DNA of 64,000 nt from JAYOEY01 sp038116945 (GTDB taxonomy: Bacteria; Pseudomonadota; Alphaproteobacteria; MPNO01; UBA2964): the NCBI GenBank assembly GCA_038116945.1, contig JAYOEY010000010.1, positions 1-64,000 on the forward strand, read 5' to 3'. Shown here piece by piece: positions 16,133 through 28,705 of this stretch (within the stretch, counting starts at the first letter, position 1; every line of letters begins with the position of its first letter). The notes under the pieces were generated by a model, which saw only the letters and a program-made list of their open reading frames with translations, made no database searches and was not told the origin of the DNA. The position numbers were made by a program, and so were the translations under genes.

Positions 16133-17584
16133 TCAGCGGGGCAGCGTCGTGCCGCCCATCAGGAATTCGTCCACCGCCCGGGCGCACTGGCGGCCTTCGC
16201 GGATGGCCCAGACCACCAGAGACTGGCCTCGCCGCATGTCGCCGGCGGAAAAGACCCTGTCGACCGACGTCCGGTAGTCGTCGGTATTCGCCAGCACGTT
16301 GCCGCGTCCGTCCAGAGCGACGCCCGACTGCTCGATCATGCCGTCCCGGCGCGGGCCGAGGAAGCCCATGGCCAGCAGAACGAGATCGGCCTTGAGCTGG
16401 AAACCGCTGTTCGCGATCTCCTGAAGCTGCATGCGGCCAGCCTCGTCCTTGACCCAGTCGACCCGGACGCAGTCCAGGGCGGTCACATGGCCATTGGATT
16501 CGACGACCCTCCGGGTCAGGACCGACCAGTCGCGCTCGCATCCTTCTTCCTGCGAGGAGGAGGTGCGGAATTTGAGCGGCCAGTTGGGCCACGTCAGCTC
16601 CTTGTTTTCCTTCTCGGGCGGGCGCGGCAGGATTTCCAGCTGCATGATCGACGCAGCACCCTGGCGAACCGAGGTTCCGATGCAGTCCGATCCCGTATCG
16701 CCGCCGCCGATGACGACGACATGTTTGTCCTTGGCCGAGATCGCGCCGCTCGGCGCGGCGATGTCCTCGCTGTCGCCCTCGACCCGCCTGTTCTGCTGGG
16801 TCAGAAACTCCATGGCGAAATGAATGCCTTCCACCTGTCGGTTCTCGACCTCCAGGTCGCGGGGCAGCTCCGCGCCGCCGGTCAACGCCACGGCGTCGAA
16901 GTCGGCCAGCAGCCTGTCGACCGGAATATCCACGCCTATTTCGGTGTTGGGACGGAATTCCACGCCTTCCGCGGCCATCTGGTCGATTCGCCGGTCGATC
17001 AGGCGCTTTTCCATCTTGAACTCGGGAATGCCGTAGCGCAGAAGTCCGCCGATCCGGTCGTTCTTCTCGAACAGGATCACATCGTGTCCGGCGCGGGCCA
17101 GCTGCTGGGAACAGGCGAGCCCGGCAGGGCCGGAGCCGACGACGGCGACCTTTCTGCCGGTCTTCGCCGGCGCCATGACCGGCACGATCCAGCCTTCCTC
17201 CCAGCCGCGGTCGATGATCGCGCATTCGATGGTCTTGATGGTGACCGGCCGGTCGTCGATGTTCAGCGTGCAGGCCGCTTCGCACGGCGCCGGGCAGATG
17301 CGGCCGGTGAATTCCGGAAAGTTGTTGGTGGAATGAAGCGTGGTCAGCGCCGCCCGCCACTGATCGCGATAGACCAGATCGTTCCAGTCCGGGATCATGT
17401 TGTTGACCGGGCAACCGTTATGGCAGAACGGAATCCCGCAATCCATGCAGCGCGCCGCCTGATCGTTCAGCGCCGCAGGCTCAAGCGGGCGGACGAATTC
17501 CTTCCAGCTCTTTTTGCGCGCTTCGACGGGGTCGTAACCGCGATCGTAGCGCTCATGTTCCAGAAAGCCGGTCGGCTTGGCCAT
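16133..17584 (-). CDS. gltD: Glutamate synthase (NADPH), small subunit
   Basis: A 483-residue FAD-containing subunit that passes electrons from NADPH to the large subunit. N-terminal iron-sulfur cysteines appear in CMDCGIPFCHNGCPVNN and CPAPCEAAC. The FAD dinucleotide fold is VAVVGSGPAGLACSQQLARAG near residue 145, and the NADPH fold is HVVVIGGGDTGSDC near 285. It lies 25 bases downstream of gltB. GltBD makes two glutamates from glutamine and 2-oxoglutarate, completing the GS-GOGAT ammonium assimilation route in the cytoplasm. Confidence 0.97.
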   Translation of the reverse strand: MAKPTGFLEHERYDRGYDPVEARKKSWKEFVRPLEPAALNDQAARCMDCGIPFCHNGCPVNNMIPDWNDLVYRDQWRAALTTLHSTNNFPEFTGRICPAPCEAACTLNIDDRPVTIKTIECAIIDRGWEEGWIVPVMAPAKTGRKVAVVGSGPAGLACSQQLARAGHDVILFEKNDRIGGLLRYGIPEFKMEKRLIDRRIDQMAAEGVEFRPNTEIGVDIPVDRLLADFDAVALTGGAELPRDLEVENRQVEGIHFAMEFLTQQNRRVEGDSEDIAAPSGAISAKDKHVVVIGGGDTGSDCIGTSVRQGAASIMQLEILPRPPEKENKELTWPNWPLKFRTSSSQEEGCERDWSVLTRRVVESNGHVTALDCVRVDWVKDEAGRMQLQEIANSGFQLKADLVLLAMGFLGPRRDGMIEQSGVALDGRGNVLANTDDYRTSVDRVFSAGDMRRGQSLVVWAIREGRQCARAVDEFLMGGTTLPR

Positions 17585-17608
17585 GTTCCTTCCCCTGTCG
17601 CTTCTTGT

Positions 17609-22255
<4,647 letters not shown>

Positions 22256-22514
22256 GACTATCCGACTCTCCCCGATCCGCGCCTCTTCGGACGTCTGGAC
22301 CGCTGGTTGGTTTTCGTTCCCATTGTGGCCCCGACCCGCCCGGAAGGCGACTTCCATTGGATTCGGCCACAGCCCCCCAGTATACCGCGTGACGCCGACG
22401 GATACAGCCGATTCAGCAAGAAATTTGCATCCGGGCGGCTCCGGAAGGTTTCATGGCGAGACGGCAAAAGCTATGATCCGCCATTAATATGTTCAAATAG
22501 AACGGTATTTTCAA

Positions 22515-24293
22515 ATGGCAAGCGGTGACGGGGCGGCGGGACGGCCCGAAAATCAGGCGGTCGATCCGGTCGTCGTCGAACTCGTGCGGAGCGGCGTCAT
22601 GGCCGTTACCGAGAACATGAAGACCAACCTCACGAGGACCGCCTACAATATCATCATTTACGAGGCGCTGGACTTCACGGTCGGGCTTTTTACCGCAGAA
22701 GGCGAGACGATCTCGATCGGGCTGGGCCTGCCGATGTTCATCCGCGGCATGGCGGCGACCTTGAAGGCGAAACTGGAGCATTTCGGCCCTGACGGGATTG
22801 AACCGGGCGATATTCTGGTCACCAACGATGCCTATATCACCGGCAGCCACCTGAACCACATCACGCTCAGCCTGCCGATCTTCCATGACGGGGAAATCGT
22901 CGCTTTTGCCTGCTGTATGGCCCACTGGCTCGATATCGGCGGTGCGCTGGGCGGGCTCACCACCGACATCTATTCCGAAGGGCTGCAGGTGCCGATCCTG
23001 AAGCTGCACAAGGCGGGCGAGGTCAACCAGGACCTGCTCGAAATCATCAAGATGAACGTCCATATCCCCGACCGGGCGATGGGCGACCTGCGCGCCCAGG
23101 TCACGGCGGTGAAAACGGGCGAGACCGGCTTCACCGAGCTGCTCGACCGCTACGGCAAGGATGCCGTGCTGGGCGCCATCGGCAACATCATGGACCAGTC
23201 GGAGGCGGCGGCCCGGGCGCGCACCCTGACCATCCCCGACGGCGTCTACGAGGCCGAATCCTTCATGGACGATGACGGGCTCGATATCGGCAAGCGCATC
23301 CCGATCCGCGTCAAGGTGACGGTCGCGGGCGACGAGATGACGGTCGATCTCTCCAACGTCTCCGATCAGGTGCGCGGGTTCTACAATTCCGGCATCACGA
23401 CGGGCTACGGCTGCGCTCAGGTGGCCTATAAATGCCTGACATCGCCGACCGACTACCCGGTCAATGACGGCAGCCTGCGCCCGCTCCACGTCATCATCCC
23501 GCCGGGCCGCGTGGTCAGTGCGGTGAAGCCTGCGCCGATGCGGGTCTGGATGACCATCCCGATGACGGTAATCGACACCATCTTCAAGGCGCTCGCCCCC
23601 GTCATCCCCGACCGGGTGATCGCCGGGCATCACGCCGATCTCGGCATGGCGATGTTCCACGGCATCGACCGCAAGGAAAGGAAGCTGTTTCTCGGCTCTT
23701 CCGGCCCGCTCGGCGGCGGGTGGGGCGCGAAGCGGGACGAGGACGGCATGTCGGCCACGGTCTGTCTCAATGACGGCGACACCCACAACACGCCGATCGA
23801 ACTCACCGAGAACCGCTTTCCGATGCTGATCCGCAACCATGCGCTGATCCCGGATTCCTGCGGCGCGGGGCGGAACCGCGGCGGGCTCGGCATCGAATAT
23901 ACCTGCGAGGCGCTGTCGGATTTCAACCTGACGACGCGCGGCGAGCGCGCCCATTGCCGCCCCTGGGGGCTCGAAGGCGGGATGGAGGCCCACGGCAACG
24001 AGGTCGGCATTGAGCTTGACGGCAAGTGGCAGGAAGACCTGCCCAACGCCAAGGTGTTCGCGGTGAACCTCAAACCCGGCGACGCCTACCGCATGCGCTC
24101 CGGCGGCGGCGGCGGGTTCGGCAACCCGTGGGAACGCCCGGTGGAAACCGTCGTCAACGACGTGCGCCAGGGCTACGTGTCGGTCGAGGCCGCGTCGTCC
24201 TGTTACGGCGTGGTGATCGACGAGGAGACGATGCAGGCGGATGCGGCCGCGACCGGGAAGGCAAGGGCGGCGTTGTCCACCGGGAGCGCATAG
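22515..24293 (+). CDS. hyuB: Hydantoinase B / 5-oxoprolinase-family subunit, first copy
   Basis: A 592-residue HyuB-family protein, the hydrolytic partner of HyuA in ATP-dependent opening of hydantoin, N-methylhydantoin, oxoproline or related cyclic amides, and related to acetone carboxylase subunits. Family segments: RTAYNIIIYEALDF, GDILVTNDAYITGSHLNH, ITTGYGCAQVAYK and the C-terminal SGGGGGFGNPWERP. No clear Shine-Dalgarno sequence precedes the ATG. It has no adjacent HyuA; the closest is downstream after a second hyuB. The two hyuB proteins share long identical stretches, so one arose by duplication. Confidence 0.92.
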   Translation: MASGDGAAGRPENQAVDPVVVELVRSGVMAVTENMKTNLTRTAYNIIIYEALDFTVGLFTAEGETISIGLGLPMFIRGMAATLKAKLEHFGPDGIEPGDILVTNDAYITGSHLNHITLSLPIFHDGEIVAFACCMAHWLDIGGALGGLTTDIYSEGLQVPILKLHKAGEVNQDLLEIIKMNVHIPDRAMGDLRAQVTAVKTGETGFTELLDRYGKDAVLGAIGNIMDQSEAAARARTLTIPDGVYEAESFMDDDGLDIGKRIPIRVKVTVAGDEMTVDLSNVSDQVRGFYNSGITTGYGCAQVAYKCLTSPTDYPVNDGSLRPLHVIIPPGRVVSAVKPAPMRVWMTIPMTVIDTIFKALAPVIPDRVIAGHHADLGMAMFHGIDRKERKLFLGSSGPLGGGWGAKRDEDGMSATVCLNDGDTHNTPIELTENRFPMLIRNHALIPDSCGAGRNRGGLGIEYTCEALSDFNLTTRGERAHCRPWGLEGGMEAHGNEVGIELDGKWQEDLPNAKVFAVNLKPGDAYRMRSGGGGGFGNPWERPVETVVNDVRQGYVSVEAASSCYGVVIDEETMQADAAATGKARAALSTGSA

Positions 24294-24303
24294 CGCTATC
24301 TCC

Positions 24304-24425
24304 TGTCATCCCGGGCGCGACTTTCCTCCAAATCCCCGATTTGGACAGGAAAGTCAGCGACCCGGGATCCAGACCATCGCTCGCCTCACACATTTTCTGG
24401 ATCCCGGCTCAAGGCCGGGATGACA
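24304..24425. repeat. Nested palindromic intergenic repeat (REP-like)
   Basis: A 122-bp element with perfect terminal inverted repeats of 11 bp (TGTCATCCCGG at 24304-24314 with CCGGGATGACA at 24415-24425). Inside are a 12-bp pair (CCGGGATCCAGA at 24362-24373, TCTGGATCCCGG at 24396-24407) and a third hairpin (GACTTTCCT with AGGAAAGTC, around CCAAATC/GATTTGG). The 'GTCATCCCGG...CCGGGATGAC' form is common for dispersed alphaproteobacterial intergenic repeats. It lies between the hyuB stop and a convergent small gene and may also end transcription. Confidence 0.75.
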
Positions 24426-24453
24426 AACGAGCTAGGAGCTTATTGAAAGCGCC

Positions 24454-24654
24454 CTAAAACCCCGGCGCGGCGTCCGGTTTCAGGTTCAGGCTGAGAGACA
24501 GGCCGCCGGCGCCGCAGCAGGGGCAGGTGGCGGCGATCAGGAACTGCTGGCGCTGTTCCTCGGTGATGTCGGCCTGTTCCAGCAGTTCCGCGATCTGCTT
24601 CTGAAACGCCAGATGCGCGGCCTGCTCGCCGAACTGGATGCGGTCGTCTGTCAT
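24454..24654 (-). CDS. Small zinc-ribbon-like protein, unknown
   Basis: A 66-residue protein: a helical first half (AFQKQIAELLEQADITEEQRQQFLIAA) and then CPCCGAGG, a C-x-x-C half-site that could join a second molecule to bind zinc. It is on the opposite strand to the two flanking hyuB genes. Codon usage and the coherent helix pattern support it being real, but no family was recognised. Confidence 0.55.
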   Translation of the reverse strand: MTDDRIQFGEQAAHLAFQKQIAELLEQADITEEQRQQFLIAATCPCCGAGGLSLSLNLKPDAAPGF

Positions 24655-24748
24655 ACTCGCAATCTAACAGAAATCGGCGGCAATTCCACGAACGCGATTG
24701 ATGAATTAAGATTTGCCCGCGTGTCAATTTCTCTCCGGAGAACACAGG

Positions 24749-26503
24749 ATGAACAGCGAACAGGCGGGCCGCCGGGCGGATCCCGTGATCACCGAAATCG
24801 TGCGCAGCGGGGTGATCGCGGTGACCGAGGAAATGAAGACCAACCTCATGCGCACCGCCTACAACCACATCATTTACGAGGCGCTGGATTTCACCACCGG
24901 GCTGTTCACGGCGAAGGGTGAGACGGTCTCCATCGGGCTCGGCCTGCCGATGTTCATCCGCGGCATGGCGGAAACGCTCAAGGCCAAGATCGCCCATTTC
25001 GGCTATGACGGCATCGAGCCGGGCGACATTCTGGTCACCAATGACGGCTATATCACCGGCAGCCACCTCAATCATGTCACGCTGAGCCTGCCGATCTTCC
25101 ATGAGGGAAAGCTGGTCGCGTTTTCGGTGTGCATGGCGCACTGGCTGACCATCGGCGGCGCAATCGGCGGGGTGACGACCGACATCTATTCCGAAGGGCT
25201 GCAGATCCCCATCCTCAAGCTGCAGCGCAAGGGCGAGATCAACCAGGACCTGGTCGACATCATCATGATGAACGTCCACCTGCCCAAGCAGGCGATGGGC
25301 GATTTGAGGGCGCAGCTCACGGCCGTCAACACCGGCGGCAGGCTGTTCACCGAACTCTTGGACCGGTACGGGCAGGACGAGGTGCTGGCCGCCATCGAGG
25401 CGATCATGGACCAGTCGGAAAAGGCGGCGCGCGACCGCACGCTGACGATCCCCGACGGCGTCTACTCCGCGGAATCCTTCATGGACGACGACGGCGTCGA
25501 TATCGGCAAGCATATTCCCATCGCCGTAAAGGTGATCGTCGAGGGCGACCGGATGACGGTCGATCTGACCGATGTCTCGCCGCAGGTGCGCGGGTTCTAC
25601 AATTCGGGACCGACCACGGGCTACGGCGCGTCGCAGGTCGCCTATAAATGCATCACGTCGCCGACCGACTATCCGATCAACGAGGGCAGCTTCCGCTCGC
25701 TCGAGGTCGTCAACCCGCCGGGCCGCGTGGTTTCCGCCGTCCGTCCCGCGCCGATGCGCAGCTGGATGACCATCCCGATGACGGTGGTGGACACCATTTT
25801 CAAGGCGCTGGCGCCCGCCATCCCCGACCGGGTGATCGCCGGGCATTTCGCCGATCTGGGCAATGCGACCCTGTTCGGCTTCCTGCCCGACGAGGGACGC
25901 ATGGTGATTACGTCGACCGGGCCGATCGGCGGCGGCTGGGGCGCCAAGTCGACCGAAGACGGTGTCAGCGCTACCGTCTGCATCAACGACGGAGACACCC
26001 ATAACAGCCCGGTCGAGCTGATGGAGGTCAAATACCCCGTGATGTACGAGAATTACGGGCTGATCGCCGATTCCGGCGGCGCCGGACGTCAGCGCGGCGG
26101 GCTCGGCATCCGCTCCGACGTGCGGCTCCTCAAGCCGCTCAGCGTGTCGACCCGGATCGAGCGCATGAATTGCCGCCCCTGGGGGCTCGAAGGCGGGCGC
26201 GACGGCAACGGCAACCAGGTCGAGCTCGAGGTCGACGGCGTCGAGCGCAAGGATACGGTCAATGCCAAAGTGTTCACCGCGCGGCTGTCGGGTGGCGATC
26301 TGGTGCGCATCCGCGCGGGCGGCGGCGGCGGGTTCGGCCCGCCCTGGCAACGCCCGGCGGAGAAAGTCCGCGAAGACGTGCGGCAGGGCTATGTCACGCT
26401 GGAGGCCGCGCGCGACGATTACGGCGTGGCGCTCGACGCGGCGACGCTGGAAATCGACGCGGCGGAAACGGAGCGGCTGCGAAGGAATCTGGCAGCCGCG
26501 TAG
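24749..26503 (+). CDS. hyuB: Hydantoinase B / 5-oxoprolinase-family subunit, second copy
   Basis: A 584-residue HyuB paralogue of the protein at 22515-24293, sharing its segments GLGLPMFIRGMAETLKAKI, GDILVTNDGYITGSHLNHVT, TTDIYSEGLQ and RAGGGGGFGPPWQRP. The ATG at 24749 was chosen because CGGAG lies 11 bases upstream and the alternative at 24713 adds 12 non-conserved residues. It is followed after 70 bases by hyuA on the same strand, so this copy is the likely catalytic partner of that subunit. Substrate unknown; pyrimidine, hydantoin or oxoproline-type ring amides are possible. Confidence 0.93.
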   Translation: MNSEQAGRRADPVITEIVRSGVIAVTEEMKTNLMRTAYNHIIYEALDFTTGLFTAKGETVSIGLGLPMFIRGMAETLKAKIAHFGYDGIEPGDILVTNDGYITGSHLNHVTLSLPIFHEGKLVAFSVCMAHWLTIGGAIGGVTTDIYSEGLQIPILKLQRKGEINQDLVDIIMMNVHLPKQAMGDLRAQLTAVNTGGRLFTELLDRYGQDEVLAAIEAIMDQSEKAARDRTLTIPDGVYSAESFMDDDGVDIGKHIPIAVKVIVEGDRMTVDLTDVSPQVRGFYNSGPTTGYGASQVAYKCITSPTDYPINEGSFRSLEVVNPPGRVVSAVRPAPMRSWMTIPMTVVDTIFKALAPAIPDRVIAGHFADLGNATLFGFLPDEGRMVITSTGPIGGGWGAKSTEDGVSATVCINDGDTHNSPVELMEVKYPVMYENYGLIADSGGAGRQRGGLGIRSDVRLLKPLSVSTRIERMNCRPWGLEGGRDGNGNQVELEVDGVERKDTVNAKVFTARLSGGDLVRIRAGGGGGFGPPWQRPAEKVREDVRQGYVTLEAARDDYGVALDAATLEIDAAETERLRRNLAAA

Positions 26504-26573
26504 AAATGGCGGGATTTTGTCGCTAGAAATAGCGCCGCGTCGAATTTTGCTAAGCTGAGTACAGGGAATTTCA

Positions 26574-28667
26574 ATGGCCGACGGCGATACATCCCGGAAA
26601 TCCGGAATCCGGCTGGCTGCCGATATCGGCGGCACCTTCACCGATGTCGCGGCGTTCGACGAGGAAACCGGCTCGCTGCTGCTCGGCAAGGTCCTGTCGA
26701 CGCCCGACCGGCTGGTCGACGGGATCGAGGGCGGGGTGACCCGCGCCGGAACGGATTTCGCCTCCGCCGGGCTGTTCCTGCATGGCTCGACCATCGCCAT
26801 CAACACCATCCTCGAGCGCACCGGCGCGAAGACGGCGCTGATTACGACGGAAGGATTCCGCGACGTTTACGAGATCGGCCGCATCAACCGGCCCGATTCC
26901 TACAATTTGTTCTTCCAGAAGCACGAGCCGCTGGTCGAGCGCGCGCTGCGCTTCGAGGCGAAGGAACGCATGCTGGCGTCGGGCGAGATCCGGACGCCGC
27001 TGGATGAAGCGCAGCTGGCCGAACTCGGCCGGCATATCGACGGGCTCGGCATCGAGGCGGTGGCGATCCTGTTCCTGCATTGCTACCGCAACCCGGATCA
27101 CGAAATCCGGGCGAAGAAGTTTCTGGAAGAAACCTACCCGAACCTGTTCGTTTCCGCCTCGCACGAGCTGTCGCAGGAATATCGCGAGTTCGAGCGCACC
27201 TCGACGGTCGTCGCCAACGCCTATATCGGGCCGCGCGTCCGGACCTACATCCAGGGAATCGAGGATCATCTGCGCGAAGCCGGGTTCCACGGGTCGTTCC
27301 TGGTCGTGCAGTCGACCGGCGGTCTCTACGAGGCGGCGGAAGCGCGCAGCTACTGCATCCGCATGCTGGAATCCGGCCCCGCGGCGGGCGTTATCGGCAC
27401 GCAGGCGCTGTGCAGCGCGCTGGGGCTGGAAAACGCCATCGCTTTCGATATGGGCGGAACCACGGCCAAGGCCGGCGTGATTTACAAGGGCGAGGCGCTG
27501 ACCACCGGCACCGCCCTGCTCGGCGGTTACGAGAAGGCGCTGCCGGTGCAGATCGCCATGATGGACATTTTCGAGGTTTCCGCCGGCGGGGGCTCGATCG
27601 CCCGGGTCGACGAGAACGGCGCATTGCGCGTCGGGCCGCAGAGCGCGAGCGCCGTGCCCGGTCCCGCCTGCTACGGTCAGGGCGGCGAGAACCCGACCGT
27701 GACCGATGCCAACCTGCTGCTGGGCCGTCTCGGCGCCGACCGGTTCCTCGGCGGCGAAATGACGCTCGACGTCGCCGCCGCCGAGAAGGCGATGAAGGAC
27801 AGGCTCGCCGATCCTCTGGGGATGGAAGTCACCGCGGCGGCCGACGGAATCCTGCGCATCGCCACCACTGCCATGTCCTACGCGGTCAAGGGCGTGACGA
27901 CCGAGCGCGGGCTCGATGTCGGCGATTTCGCGCTGGTCGCCTATGGCGGCGCCGGGCCGCTGCATGCCTCCGCCGTGGCGCGGGAACTCGGCATCCGCAA
28001 GGTCATCATCCCGCGCGCGCCGGGCGTGTTCTCCGCCTTCGGCATGCTGTTTTCCGACCTCCGCTACGATTACGTCCGCACCTGGTTTACCGCGCTGGAT
28101 GCCGCGCCGTTCGAGGAAATCGAGCGGGTTTACACGGAAATGGAAAACGAGGGCCGCGCCGCGATCGAGGCGGCGTCGGTGTCGCCCGAAGCGGTCACGG
28201 TGAAGCGCGCTGCCGACATGCGCTATGTCGGTCAGGAACATGCGGTGACGGTCGACCTGCCGGCCGAGCTGTTCGCCGCCGAGGATCGCGACGCCATCAA
28301 GAAGCTGTTCGACGACATGCATGAGCTGCGCTACGGCACGTCGGCCCCGGCGGAAAAGGCGGAAATCGTCAGCCTGCGTTCGACCGTGACCGGCGTGATG
28401 CGCAAGCCGCCGCAGGAAACCGTGGCGGCGGGCGAAGCAATGCCGCCGGAGGGCGCGGCCCGCGGCGACAGGCCGGTCTATTTCAACGATGTCGGCGACT
28501 TCGTCGACACGCCGACTTACGCCCGCGACGCGCTGCTGGCCGGAAACGTCATCGACGGCCCGGCGCTGATCGAGGAACATGCATCGACGACGGTGGCCAT
28601 GCCGGGCGACCGCGTGACGGTCGATGCGTTCGGCAATCTGATGATCGAGGTCGGCGCCCGCAAATAA
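26574..28667 (+). CDS. hyuA: Hydantoinase A / 5-oxoprolinase-family ATP-binding subunit
   Basis: A 697-residue HyuA-family protein with the actin/hexokinase-like ATPase core: phosphate 1 motif LAADIGGTFTDV near residue 15, the second phosphate motif IAFDMGGTTAKAGV near 300, and the later GAGPLHASAVARELGI. It couples ATP hydrolysis to opening of a cyclic amide by HyuB, probably by transient phosphorylation of the ring carbonyl. The C-terminal MPGDRVTVDAFGNLMIEV is the standard end of the family, so the gene is complete. It probably forms an operon with the hyuB at 24749. Confidence 0.95.
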   Translation: MADGDTSRKSGIRLAADIGGTFTDVAAFDEETGSLLLGKVLSTPDRLVDGIEGGVTRAGTDFASAGLFLHGSTIAINTILERTGAKTALITTEGFRDVYEIGRINRPDSYNLFFQKHEPLVERALRFEAKERMLASGEIRTPLDEAQLAELGRHIDGLGIEAVAILFLHCYRNPDHEIRAKKFLEETYPNLFVSASHELSQEYREFERTSTVVANAYIGPRVRTYIQGIEDHLREAGFHGSFLVVQSTGGLYEAAEARSYCIRMLESGPAAGVIGTQALCSALGLENAIAFDMGGTTAKAGVIYKGEALTTGTALLGGYEKALPVQIAMMDIFEVSAGGGSIARVDENGALRVGPQSASAVPGPACYGQGGENPTVTDANLLLGRLGADRFLGGEMTLDVAAAEKAMKDRLADPLGMEVTAAADGILRIATTAMSYAVKGVTTERGLDVGDFALVAYGGAGPLHASAVARELGIRKVIIPRAPGVFSAFGMLFSDLRYDYVRTWFTALDAAPFEEIERVYTEMENEGRAAIEAASVSPEAVTVKRAADMRYVGQEHAVTVDLPAELFAAEDRDAIKKLFDDMHELRYGTSAPAEKAEIVSLRSTVTGVMRKPPQETVAAGEAMPPEGAARGDRPVYFNDVGDFVDTPTYARDALLAGNVIDGPALIEEHASTTVAMPGDRVTVDAFGNLMIEVGARK

Positions 28668-28705
28668 CCTTTGGCGCAGCGGCCGTCGGTCCGGGGACTG
28701 GGACG

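Noticed and set aside
15903..17414. A 503-codon open frame on the minus strand across gltD
   Set aside because: It is out of frame with gltD, which has full motifs over the same DNA. Only its last 72 codons, from the ATG at 16121, look like a real small membrane protein.
24304..24425. CRISPR array or IS end
   Set aside because: There is a single nested palindromic unit with no regular spacer pattern and no transposase nearby.
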